A stretch of DNA of 38,809 nt. Source: Nocardia concava NBRC 100430 (GTDB lineage Bacteria; Actinomycetota; Actinomycetes; Mycobacteriales; Mycobacteriaceae). Where the stretch lies: positions 1 through 38,809 of the forward strand of contig NZ_BAFX01000191.1 in NCBI RefSeq assembly GCF_000308815.1. Direction: 5' to 3'. The notes under the pieces are model-generated. The model did no database searches, was not told where the DNA came from, and saw only the letters and a program-made list of their open reading frames with translations. Below, one piece after another: positions 1 through 7,543 of the stretch; position 1 is the stretch's first letter; every line of letters begins with the position of its first letter. Both the position numbers and the translations under genes were made by a program.

Positions 1-2620
1 TACCGAACTTGGCGTAGATGCCGCGCAGATGTGTCTTCACGGTATTCACCGATACCCCGAGGACACCGGCGATCTGCGCGGCCGTCCGGCCCGAGGGCAG
101 CTGATTGAGGACCGTCAGCTCCGCGGGAGTCAGCCGCGGCCGTGCCGAGGTGCGCCGCAGCTGGGGGTGAGCGCGGATGTGCTCGGCGAAATCGTTGTGC
201 TGTCCCAGGGTTCCGACATGGGCGTCCAGCAGCGCTCCCGCGCCGGGGACGTCGAGGAAGGGCCGCACCAGCTGATCGGGTGCGGCGGCGAGCAGCGCCC
301 GCTCGAGTGCGTCACGGGCGGTTCCCGGCCGATGCAACGCATCCTGTGCCACGGCCTCCACCAGCCAGGCGGTGACCGATTCGAGCGGGCGAGCAGCCTC
401 GACATCCCTCAGCAGCGGCGCGACCAAACCGTGCGCCGCCTGCGGACGGGTGGCCAGTACGGTCAGGGCATCGGCCAGCACCACCTCGCTGCCGCGCCCC
501 AGCGCCGCCTCGGCCTGATCGGTCAGCAGCCGAGCCGAATTGGCGGCCTGGACATCGAGCAGCACCCGGACCACATGGGGGAGCAGCCATCCGGTCACGG
601 CGGGCAGCGACGACGGCCCGCGCAGCAGCACCACCGCACCGCGCCGCAGGGACTCGGCGGCGGTGTATTTGTCCTCGCTGCCGTCGAAGGCCAGCAGCTG
701 CGCGATGACCTCGGTGATCCGGCCGCGGGTCAGGCCGTTCGGTGGAGCCGGAACCCGTTCGGTGGCAAGGAAATCCGCGATGACCGGGTCGTCGGCCCCG
801 GCCCCGCGCACATACGCGGACAGCGCCGCCGCCGCGCTGGCCCGGCGGCCGTCGGGTGACCCGGCGAGCCCGTGCCGCCGGGCCAGGTCGACCGCGAGCC
901 CGGCCTGCCCGCGCATCGGACCGGGCTCGTCGCGAATCCCGGCCATGATCGCCAACCGGGTCGCGGCGCGCACCCGCAGGCGCGCGATCCCCGAGCAGTC
1001 GGCGAGTGCGGCGCTGCGACGCAGCAGCGACTCGGCCTGCTCGTACGCGCCGCGCGCCAGCAGCGCCATCCCGAGCTCGCCGGTGGAGTAGGCGTCGATC
1101 TCCGGGCATCCGCACTCGGGAAGCGGTGCGGGCGAATGGAATTCGCTCAACCCGAGGCCGGTCGCCCGGGCGATCCCGGCCGAGGCGGCGACGGTCAGCG
1201 GTGCGATCCACCCGGCCGGGACGATCCGGCCCGTCCGGTGCGGCTGGCGGTAGAGCAGATCCAGGCAGACGATCGCCTTACCCGCGTCCTCGCGTTCGAG
1301 CGCGTCGAGCACCCGCAGCGCCCACAGGAACGGATCGTTCAGCACCCATGGGAACGGATCGTTCGGCGTCGCGGACCGGCTCCGCTCCAGCTGCTCGAAC
1401 AGCACGCGCCCGTGGCCGTCGAGCACCAGCCGGACGGCGTTCTCCCGCAGAAACCGCGCCAGCAGTTCGGAATCCGGTGCACGCACCAGGTGCGGCAGCG
1501 CCTCCAGCGGCAGTCCGGCGGACAGATACCAGTCAGCGGTGTCGTGATCCAGGGTCTCGGTGCGGCCGATCCCGGTGCGGCGCAAGCGATCCAGCAGGTG
1601 GAAACGCAGCATCGGATGCAGGGTGTACCAGACCTCGCCCCGGCGCTCCTCGACATCGAGGGGGAACTCCAGACGCGCCAGGTCGTCGATCGGGTGCGGG
1701 GAGCGCGCACCGGTCAGGCGGGTCGCGAGGGACCGGGTGAACGAGGACGGCACGCTCAGCGCGGTGACCAAGCGGTACAGGGGTTCCGGCAGCGGGGCGA
1801 GGACCTCGTCGGTGAGGAAGTCGGCGATCGGCTGGGGCACCTCCGCCAGCCCGGCCAGCGCCGCGGCCCGATCGGGATGCGTGCTCACGTGGACCGCGGC
1901 CAGCCGCACCAGCGCGGCCCAGCCCCGGGTCAGGCGGCCGACGATGGTCAACTCGGCCTCGGACAACGCGCACCCGTGCCGCCGCGTCAACTGCCCGGCG
2001 CGCAGACCGGTGAAGGCGAGATCGCGGGCGCGCAAACGGGTGAGGCGACCGGCCAGATCGAGGGCATGCCAGCGCAACGGCAGATCGTGACGGGCCGCCA
2101 GCACGACGGTGGTATTGGACGGCGCGCTGAGCAGAAAGCACTCCAGATACCGGATTGCCGATGATTCGCTGATCAGATGTGCGTTGTCGATGACGAGAAC
2201 GATCGGATGATTCCTGGCCGCGAGCCAGGAAACGAGTTGTGCGACAGCGGCTTCGGTGTCGGCGACAGGTTCCGGCCTTCCGGCGGCCGATAGTTCGGCG
2301 CCGAAGCAGGCGGGCAGCGCGGTATGCGGTTCGCAGTGTGCGATCGCGGTGTCGGCGACGGTGAGCCAACCGATTTCGGCATCCGGATGGATACGCCGCA
2401 GGTGCCGTTCGACCCAATCGGCGACCAGCACCGTCTTCCCGGTGCCGACCGGCGCCGAAATCGCGACCACCTGCCCACCGGGCGCTGCCACCGCGCCGTC
2501 GAGGCGGACGTAGAGTTCGGGCCGGGCGATCGGTGTGAAGCCGAATTCCGGCATGCCCGGAACGGGCGGAGATTCAAGTATCGTCGGATGATTCGCGGTC
2601 GAATCGGATGCGCAATCCAT
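1..2620 (-). CDS. LuxR-family ATP-dependent regulator (MalT/LAL type), 3' end cut by the window edge
   Basis: This is a large signal-transduction ATPase with a C-terminal DNA-binding domain, predicted to be a cytoplasmic transcription activator. The reading frame is open from the edge to an ATG at 2620, which is preceded by GAGGAAG at a good distance. A Walker A motif (APVGTGKT, about residues 56-63) and a Walker B-like strand (IVLVIDNAH) lie in the N-terminal NTPase domain. A long helical, TPR-like middle follows. The LuxR helix-turn-helix (LTPAELTVLNQLPSG, then GVSVNTVKTHLRGIYAKFG) is reached at the very edge, so only about 10-20 residues are missing. Of roughly 880-900 residues, 873 are seen, a normal length for LAL proteins. 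An in-frame 24-base duplication lies in the middle domain. The 122-aa gene is upstream on the same strand, 150 bp away. The inducing ligand cannot be told. Confidence 0.88.
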   Translation of the reverse strand, partial: MDCASDSTANHPTILESPPVPGMPEFGFTPIARPELYVRLDGAVAAPGGQVVAISAPVGTGKTVLVADWVERHLRRIHPDAEIGWLTVADTAIAHCEPHTALPACFGAELSAAGRPEPVADTEAAVAQLVSWLAARNHPIVLVIDNAHLISESSAIRYLECFLLSAPSNTTVVLAARHDLPLRWHALDLAGRLTRLRARDLAFTGLRAGQLTRRHGCALSEAELTIVGRLTRGWAALVRLAAVHVSTHPDRAAALAGLAEVPQPIADFLTDEVLAPLPEPLYRLVTALSVPSSFTRSLATRLTGARSPHPIDDLARLEFPLDVEERRGEVWYTLHPMLRFHLLDRLRRTGIGRTETLDHDTADWYLSAGLPLEALPHLVRAPDSELLARFLRENAVRLVLDGHGRVLFEQLERSRSATPNDPFPWVLNDPFLWALRVLDALEREDAGKAIVCLDLLYRQPHRTGRIVPAGWIAPLTVAASAGIARATGLGLSEFHSPAPLPECGCPEIDAYSTGELGMALLARGAYEQAESLLRRSAALADCSGIARLRVRAATRLAIMAGIRDEPGPMRGQAGLAVDLARRHGLAGSPDGRRASAAAALSAYVRGAGADDPVIADFLATERVPAPPNGLTRGRITEVIAQLLAFDGSEDKYTAAESLRRGAVVLLRGPSSLPAVTGWLLPHVVRVLLDVQAANSARLLTDQAEAALGRGSEVVLADALTVLATRPQAAHGLVAPLLRDVEAARPLESVTAWLVEAVAQDALHRPGTARDALERALLAAAPDQLVRPFLDVPGAGALLDAHVGTLGQHNDFAEHIRAHPQLRRTSARPRLTPAELTVLNQLPSGRTAAQIAGVLGVSVNTVKTHLRGIYAKFG

Positions 2621-2770
2621 CGGCTCTTCCTCGCATGGGAGATATCCGGACCTGTCTGTCCCGCACCCGCGCGCCCGAAATTGTTCCGGGAATTGTGCCT
2701 TCGTAATTCAACCGGTGGTATTCGAACCGGGTCCGGGTGCGCGAGTGCGGGGATCGAACGATTCGCGAAA

Positions 2771-3139
2771 TCAGTTCGCGGCCAACGGCACGAACGGTCC
2801 GTAATCCCGCACGTGACCGCTTTCCCACTCCCAGGTCGAGGCCGGATCGACGGCGATGCCGCGCTGCAGGCACAAACGCCAGCCCTGATCGGTCTTCTGC
2901 CAGATATCGCCGTCACGGTCCCGATACAGACCGGTACGTGCGGGTTCGGTGGGATCGAGGAACAACTGCTCCGCCGTTTCCGTGCTCACCGGCAGGAGAT
3001 CGGCCGCGAGACCGAGTACGCGGTCGGCCACGGCCAGCAGGCCGGAAAGCACTGCCGCCGCAGGGGAATCCGCGATCGGCGCATCGGCGGTGAGGGTGGT
3101 CGGGCAGTCCCCGTAGACGGTGGTCGCCGGGTTGTCCAT
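2771..3139 (-). CDS. Hypothetical 122-aa protein with a Trp-rich C-terminal motif
   Basis: I do not recognise the function. The start is ATG 3139, with AGGAG eight bases upstream. The frame stays open further upstream, but that sequence reads like promoter. Residues about 20-55 are Ala/Leu-rich and helical (SPAAAVLSGLLAVADRVLG). The C-terminal half carries DRDGDIWQKTDQGWRLC and later WEWESGHVRDYGPFVPL. This layout is seen in small actinobacterial proteins of unknown role, some of them phage-linked. There is no signal peptide and no clear membrane span. Its promoter region has two direct repeats 22 bp apart and 8 bp from a -10-like CATAAT, which suggests control by an SARP-type activator such as the one encoded at 3884. 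It may be co-transcribed with the downstream LuxR gene. Confidence 0.7.
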   Translation of the reverse strand: MDNPATTVYGDCPTTLTADAPIADSPAAAVLSGLLAVADRVLGLAADLLPVSTETAEQLFLDPTEPARTGLYRDRDGDIWQKTDQGWRLCLQRGIAVDPASTWEWESGHVRDYGPFVPLAAN

Positions 3140-3178
3140 ATCGTCAACTCCTGTGATCGTAAAAGACGTGACTCGGCG

Positions 3179-3222
3179 ATTATGGAAGGCCCTACTTCCA
3201 TGTTGCTTACCGGTTACTTCCA
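3179..3222 (-). promoter_or_regulatory. SARP-type promoter: direct repeats and -10 of the 122-aa gene
   Basis: Read on the minus strand, TGGAAGTA occurs at 3222-3215 and again at 3200-3193, a period of 22 bp. A weaker copy of the 11-mer lies between them. The -10-like CATAAT (3184-3179) begins 8 bp after the last repeat. No good -35 hexamer is present, as expected for an activator-dependent promoter. A perfect dyad (ATGGAAG, 6-base spacer, CTTCCAT; 3182-3201) overlaps the same site. The geometry is seen directly; SARP binding is inferred. Confidence 0.5.
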
Positions 3223-3406
3223 CCGCAGTTCCAATGTATTTCGATGCGGATTCGTGATTCTCCGGTGTCGCCCGGCGCCTGATCGATGTGAATAGAGTAG
3301 CGATATTCCGGTCCGATCTTGCCGGAATTCCGAGTGCCGGCGCCGGTGCTCGTCCACCGGCCCGACGGGGGCGCCGGGTTCGGTTCGAAATCGGATGGAG
3401 GTAGCG

Positions 3407-3742
3407 GTGAACTGGCGTAGCAACGCCGCGTGCGCGGGCGCGGCACCGGGACTGTTCCACCCGCAACCGCCGCCGAAGGGCGATCCCCGCCAGGCACTCT
3501 CGTACTGCCGCCGCTGTCCGGTGCTCGGCGACTGCGCCCGCCACGCCCTCGCGGTCCGGTCCGTGCGCGGCATCGCCGCGGGCGTCTGGCCGGTCGGCGA
3601 CGACGGCTGGGACGCCGCCCTGCGCGCGATCGCGACCGGATATCCGACGCGAGCGCGATGCCTGCGGTGCTGGCGGCTGCTCCCGCCGGAGTCCGCAAAA
3701 CGAACCTGTCAGCTCTGCGGATTCGCGGAGATTCCCGTCTGA
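3407..3742 (+). CDS. WhiB-family Fe-S regulator with an extra C-terminal four-cysteine module
   Basis: This is a WhiB-like [4Fe-4S] transcription factor. From the GTG at 3407 the cluster cysteines are C9, C34, C37 and C43 (C-X24-C-X2-C-X5-C), with the family's AAC, LFHP and CRRCPV signatures. The usual GVWGG turn reads GVWP here. After the core, residues 85-104 hold C-X2-C-X12-C-X2-C (CLRC...CQLC), a zinc-ribbon-like pattern not normal for the family. GTG is preferred because GGAGGT lies just upstream. An ATG four codons earlier (3395) overlaps that Shine-Dalgarno and is less likely. The gene is divergent from the 122-aa gene and is followed by the SARP regulator on the same strand, 141 bp away. 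It most likely acts by binding the principal sigma factor, as WhiB proteins do. Confidence 0.9.
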   Translation: MNWRSNAACAGAAPGLFHPQPPPKGDPRQALSYCRRCPVLGDCARHALAVRSVRGIAAGVWPVGDDGWDAALRAIATGYPTRARCLRCWRLLPPESAKRTCQLCGFAEIPV

Positions 3743-3800
3743 GTGATCGGATGTTGTTGTGCCACAAGCAGTTTGCTGGCCCGCCGCTGACTACTACGGT

Positions 3801-3829
3801 TTGTCATCGACGTGGGTCGGCGGTAATTT
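3801..3829 (+). promoter_or_regulatory. Sigma-70-type promoter of the SARP-ATPase gene
   Basis: TTGTCA (3801-3806), a 17-bp spacer and TAATTT (3824-3829) lie about 55 bp before the GTG start at 3884, so the 5' leader would be near 48 bases. Both hexamers stand out from the GC-rich surroundings. A short dyad (TTGTG, C, CACAA) lies just upstream, near 3757. Confidence 0.5.
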
Positions 3830-3883
3830 ACTGATCCGCTTCGGAATTCGTTTTCGGCACGTCAATGCTCGAAGGGGCGTTGT

Positions 3884-6800
3884 GTGATGACACAACCACA
3901 AGTTCAGGTATTCGGTCCGCTACAAGTGTTGTCGGGTGGACGCGCCGCTCGTATCGGTGCGTGGCGGCAAAGGGCGATACTGGGTCGATTGGTGCTCGCG
4001 GGGGGAAAGACACTCGGCGCGGACCGATTGATCGAGGATGTCTGGGAGGGAGATCCACCGCCGCAGGCGCCCTCGGTGTTGCAGGTGCAAATTCACAACC
4101 TGCGTCGCGTGCTGGAACCCACGAGAAGACCGCGCTCGCCCGCGCGCATTCTGGTCTCCGAGGGCAGCGGTTACGCGCTGCGCCTGGATTCCGGCAATGT
4201 CGACGCGTGGCGGTTCGAGGCGCTGCTGCGGCAATACGAGGAGCGCATGCACGATCGCGCGGATTCCCCGACGCCGCTGGAGCGTTATCGAATGCTCGAC
4301 GCCGCCCTGGATTGCTGGCAAGGGTCGGCATTCGAATCCTTTGCCAGCGCGTCCTGGGCGGCCGCCGAGGTCTCGCGGCTGACCGACTTGCGCGCCACCG
4401 CCATCGAGATGCGCGCCCAGGCCGCACTGGAACTCGACCGGGTCGGGGAAGTCGTCGCGATACTGCGGCCGCAGTCCGAGGAATCTCCGGGGCGAGAGGA
4501 GAGTGCGCGGCTGCTGGCGTTGGCGCAATACCGGCTGGGCCGGCAGGTCGAAGCATTGGCCACGGTGCGGCGCACGCGCGATTACCTGCGTTCGGAATAC
4601 GGGATTGATCCCGGGCCACGGCTGGCCGAACTGGAATCGGCGATTCTCAACCAGGCCGTCACCACCGAAGAACTGCTCCGGCGCGACGAATTACCCATAG
4701 CTGTTTCAGAATCGGCGCCCGGGCGCCCCGAGTATCAACCGGTGGAGGCGAATACCGATGCGGAGTCATCTTTTTCGGAGCCCACCCTCTATCCGAGACA
4801 GCGCGGCGCCATTCGCGCGGCCGCCACCGAGGCCGAAGCCGGGGATTTGCGGCTGCTGTGGATGGTGGGTGAAGTCGGTGCGGGTAAAACCTCCGTGGTC
4901 CGGGCCGCGCTGGCCGAATTGGCCGCCGCCGGTTGGGCGGTCGCCTACGGCCGCGCCGCCATGGTCGACGGCGCGCCTCCGGCGTGGGCGTGGAGCGAGG
5001 TGCTCGGCGATCTCGGCGGCTCCAACGAGCGTGCGGGAACCGAGGATCCGTTCACCATCGTGCGGGTGGTGACCAACCGCTGCCGCGATCTGATCCGGCG
5101 CTCCCCGGTGGCCATCGTGGTAGAGGACCTGCACCGGGCCGACGCCGCGACGCTGCAGGTGTTGCGGCAGTTGGTGACCTGGCTGCAGCACGCGCCGGTG
5201 CTGATCATCGTGACCGCCCGCGGACCCGAGGCGTCCCCGGCTCTGCGCGCCACCGAGGCGGCGCTGGCCGACCGGCTGACCGCGCGGCTGGAGCTGACCG
5301 GGGTGGACCTGGCGGGCACCCGCCGCATCGCGCAGGACGCCGGACTGCTCGCCCTCGACGCCGAAGCGCTGCGGACGCTGCACCGCCGCACCCGGGGCAA
5401 TCCGCTGTTCGTGCGCGAGCTGTCCAAACTGCTGGTGGCGCAGGGTGATTCGACCTCGCTGCCGGAGAGCGTGCGCTCGGTACTCGGCGAGCGGATCGTG
5501 CGCCTGCCCCGCGCGGTGCGAATGGTGTTGCAGCACATGGCGGTCTGGGGAAGGGCCGTGGATGTGGAGACGCTGGCGGTGCTGACCGGGGTGCCCGAGG
5601 ACGAGCTGGTCGACCGCGTGGACGCCGCCGTCGCCGCGGGCCTGTCCGGTTTCGACGACTGGGGCCGGATCGAACTGGCCCACGCGCTCATCCGCGACAC
5701 CGTCTACGACGCGATCCCGACGCTGCGGCGCAGCCGGATGCATTGGGCGGCGGTCGAATTGCTCGAGCAGGGTAGTGCGGATGCCGATGGCGGCTGCGAT
5801 CTCGGGCCGCTCGCCTACCATGCCGCGCGCGGTGCGGGCCGGGCCACCGCCGAACGGGCCCTGGTCCACGTGGTGGCGGCCGCGCGCCGCTGTGCCCGGC
5901 GCGGCCAGCGTGCCGACGCCACCGGGCTGTGGCGTTCCATTGTCACATTGCACGAACTCGCCGGGCACACAAAGATTTCTGCCGCCCGCGCCGACCGCCT
6001 GGAGCTGCTGGACGCGCTGTGCGAACTGACCGGAGCGCTCAGCTATGACGGTCAGGCGCAGGCCGCGCGGGCGGTGCGGGAGCGCGCCCTGGATCTGGCC
6101 GAGGAGCTCGGCGGTGAGGATCTGGTGCTGTGCGCGCTCACCTGCTGGGACGCGCCGGTGATCTGGGGTGTGCGGGACTGGGGCGACACCGACACTCGCG
6201 TGCGCGACGCTCTGGAGTCGGCGCTGAGCCGGGTCACCGCGGAGGAGATGCGGACCCGGCTGCTGATCGCGGTCGTCTACGAGTCCGAACTCGACGGGAA
6301 TGTCGAGCGCATGTACGAACGCGCCTGCACGGCAGTGGAACTGGCGCACACCACCGGAGACGTCGAATTGGTGTGCGCGGCGCTGAACGCGGTCGCCTAC
6401 ACCATCACCGGGCCCGCCGCGCTGGACCGCTGGCGGCATGTGGCCGGTGAGCTGCTGCGCGCGGCGCGCGGGGCGGGACTGGCCGACTACGAGGCGCTCG
6501 CGCACTACCTGCTGCTGCGAGCCGCCTGCCGGGAGAGCGATGTGCGCGCGGCCGGCCATCACGCCGCCGCCGCGCTGGAGTGCGCGGCGAACGGGCGGCT
6601 GCGGCCGCTGCTCGACATCCTGCTGTCCTTCGCCGCGGTGCTCGAGGTGCTGCGCGGGGACCTGGAGGCCGCCGAGGCGGGGTATCGATTGTTCGACGCG
6701 CGCATGCGGCACGCGGGCGTCGCGAACGAGGATGTGGTGCTGACCATCGGGACGCTGACGGTCGGCTGGGCACGCGGGGACATTTCGGGGGTGGTGAAGG

Positions 6801-7261
6801 AACTCGGCGCCCTCTACGAGCGCGATCCGCAGCTGTGGGCGCAGCCGTATACGGTGGCGCTGCTGCACAACGGGGAAGCCGAGCAGGCGCATCTGCTCTT
6901 CGAGCGGCACACCGAGATCCGGCGGGACTTCCACTGGCAGCCGATGGCGGTGTTCCGGGCGCACGCGGCGATCGCGCTGGGGGAGGTGGAGGTGGCTGGT
7001 GATCTGCTCGCGGCGCTGCGGCCCTACAGCGGCAGTCTGATCGGATTCGACAGCGGCGCAGCATATCTCGGCCCGATGGATGCTCTGCTGGCGGAGCTGT
7101 CGAAATTGTGCGGTGACGCCGAGGCGGCCCGCTCGTATCGCGCCGCCGCGGACACCCTCATCCGCAGGCTGCGCACGGACATCGACTCGTTCGAGCTGCG
7201 GCTCGATTTCCGGGAGCTCCCGCCGGACGCGGATGTGATCGCGAAAATCGATTGCGCCTGA
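3884..7261 (+). CDS. SARP-type regulator with ATPase and TPR-like domains (AfsR-like architecture)
   Basis: A 1125-aa transcriptional regulator. Residues about 1-95 form an OmpR-like winged helix (VFGPLQVLSGG, then QVQIHNLRRVLEP). Residues about 100-255 form the bacterial transcriptional activator domain (BTAD), ending YGIDPGPRLAELE. Next comes an AAA/STAND-type ATPase with Walker A GEVGAGKTS at about 328-336 and Walker B VAIVVEDLHRAD at about 408-419. The last 500 residues are helical and TPR-like. The frame opens GTG-ATG at 3884 and GAAGGGG precedes it. SARPs bind direct repeats overlapping -35 regions and recruit RNA polymerase. Plausible targets are the 122-aa gene (matching repeats) and perhaps the EF-Tu paralogue downstream. 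No biosynthetic cluster is visible here, so a link to antibiotic production is not supported. Confidence 0.92.
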   Translation: MMTQPQVQVFGPLQVLSGGRAARIGAWRQRAILGRLVLAGGKTLGADRLIEDVWEGDPPPQAPSVLQVQIHNLRRVLEPTRRPRSPARILVSEGSGYALRLDSGNVDAWRFEALLRQYEERMHDRADSPTPLERYRMLDAALDCWQGSAFESFASASWAAAEVSRLTDLRATAIEMRAQAALELDRVGEVVAILRPQSEESPGREESARLLALAQYRLGRQVEALATVRRTRDYLRSEYGIDPGPRLAELESAILNQAVTTEELLRRDELPIAVSESAPGRPEYQPVEANTDAESSFSEPTLYPRQRGAIRAAATEAEAGDLRLLWMVGEVGAGKTSVVRAALAELAAAGWAVAYGRAAMVDGAPPAWAWSEVLGDLGGSNERAGTEDPFTIVRVVTNRCRDLIRRSPVAIVVEDLHRADAATLQVLRQLVTWLQHAPVLIIVTARGPEASPALRATEAALADRLTARLELTGVDLAGTRRIAQDAGLLALDAEALRTLHRRTRGNPLFVRELSKLLVAQGDSTSLPESVRSVLGERIVRLPRAVRMVLQHMAVWGRAVDVETLAVLTGVPEDELVDRVDAAVAAGLSGFDDWGRIELAHALIRDTVYDAIPTLRRSRMHWAAVELLEQGSADADGGCDLGPLAYHAARGAGRATAERALVHVVAAARRCARRGQRADATGLWRSIVTLHELAGHTKISAARADRLELLDALCELTGALSYDGQAQAARAVRERALDLAEELGGEDLVLCALTCWDAPVIWGVRDWGDTDTRVRDALESALSRVTAEEMRTRLLIAVVYESELDGNVERMYERACTAVELAHTTGDVELVCAALNAVAYTITGPAALDRWRHVAGELLRAARGAGLADYEALAHYLLLRAACRESDVRAAGHHAAAALECAANGRLRPLLDILLSFAAVLEVLRGDLEAAEAGYRLFDARMRHAGVANEDVVLTIGTLTVGWARGDISGVVKELGALYERDPQLWAQPYTVALLHNGEAEQAHLLFERHTEIRRDFHWQPMAVFRAHAAIALGEVEVAGDLLAALRPYSGSLIGFDSGAAYLGPMDALLAELSKLCGDAEAARSYRAAADTLIRRLRTDIDSFELRLDFRELPPDADVIAKIDCA

Positions 7262-7279
7262 GTCGTTCCGCCCGGCAAC

Positions 7280-7399
7280 ATGTCGGGCATGTTCGCGCAG
7301 TCCATCGCCGCTTACCCCGCAGTCGCGGGTGCGATGGCTGCTGCCCTGGTTGCCGCGGCCGCTGTCCTGGCTGTCGCATTCGACGGCGCACGACGCTGA
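7280..7399 (+). CDS. Possible 39-aa hydrophobic leader peptide before the EF-Tu paralogue
   Basis: A short frame runs from ATG 7280 to TGA 7397-7399, beginning 18 bases after the stop of the SARP gene. The product is Ala/Val/Leu-rich (AMAAALVAAAAVLAVAF) and ends DGARR, so it could be a single membrane span. No convincing Shine-Dalgarno is present, which is the main weakness. Its stop codon overlaps the first base of the proposed pseudoknot stem, the arrangement expected of a leader ORF whose translation affects a downstream RNA fold. It may equally be chance. Confidence 0.3.
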   Translation: MSGMFAQSIAAYPAVAGAMAAALVAAAAVLAVAFDGARR

Positions 7400-7456
7400 C
7401 CTTTCCCGGGACGTCCCGGACCTCAGACGGGGAAGGTCGGCTCGCTGCTGAGGTCC
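7398..7456 (+). promoter_or_regulatory. Possible H-type pseudoknot or switch in the EF-Tu leader
   Basis: Stem 1 pairs GACCTTTCCC (7398-7407) with GGGGAAGGTC (7429-7438): ten pairs, one of them G-U. Stem 2 pairs GGACCTCAG (7418-7426), in the loop of stem 1, with CTGAGGTCC (7448-7456): nine perfect pairs. The connecting loops are 10, 2 and 9 bases, sizes that fit an H-type pseudoknot. If the stems do not coexist, they can act as alternative hairpins. The first loop is itself a palindrome (GGGACGTCCC). It lies 88 bases before the EF-Tu start. Confidence 0.45.
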
Positions 7457-7475
7457 CTCGAAACCCGCTGTCGCG

Positions 7476-7516
7476 TTTGCGTGAACACCGCATCGATTTG
7501 CGTGAACACCGCATCG
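7476..7516 (+). repeat. Tandem 21-bp repeat upstream of the EF-Tu paralogue
   Basis: Two identical 20-base copies beginning TTTGCGTGAACACC are separated by one A, giving a 21-bp period, just before the Shine-Dalgarno of the EF-Tu gene. Each copy can form a small hairpin (TGCG, 7-base loop, CGCA). Both copies contain an in-frame GTG that could start a longer EF-Tu product, but homology supports the later ATG. Confidence 0.85.
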
Positions 7517-7543
7517 CACAGCGCACCAGACGGAGAACATGTC

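Noticed and set aside
872..2164. 430-codon plus-strand frame opposite the LuxR-type gene
   Set aside because: The minus strand reads Walker motifs and a complete helix-turn-helix in one frame; the plus frame has no domain.
7481..7543. Upstream in-frame GTG starts for EF-Tu (7481 and 7502)
   Set aside because: They would add a 21-residue extension encoded by the tandem repeat. Homology and the CGGAG site favour ATG 7544.
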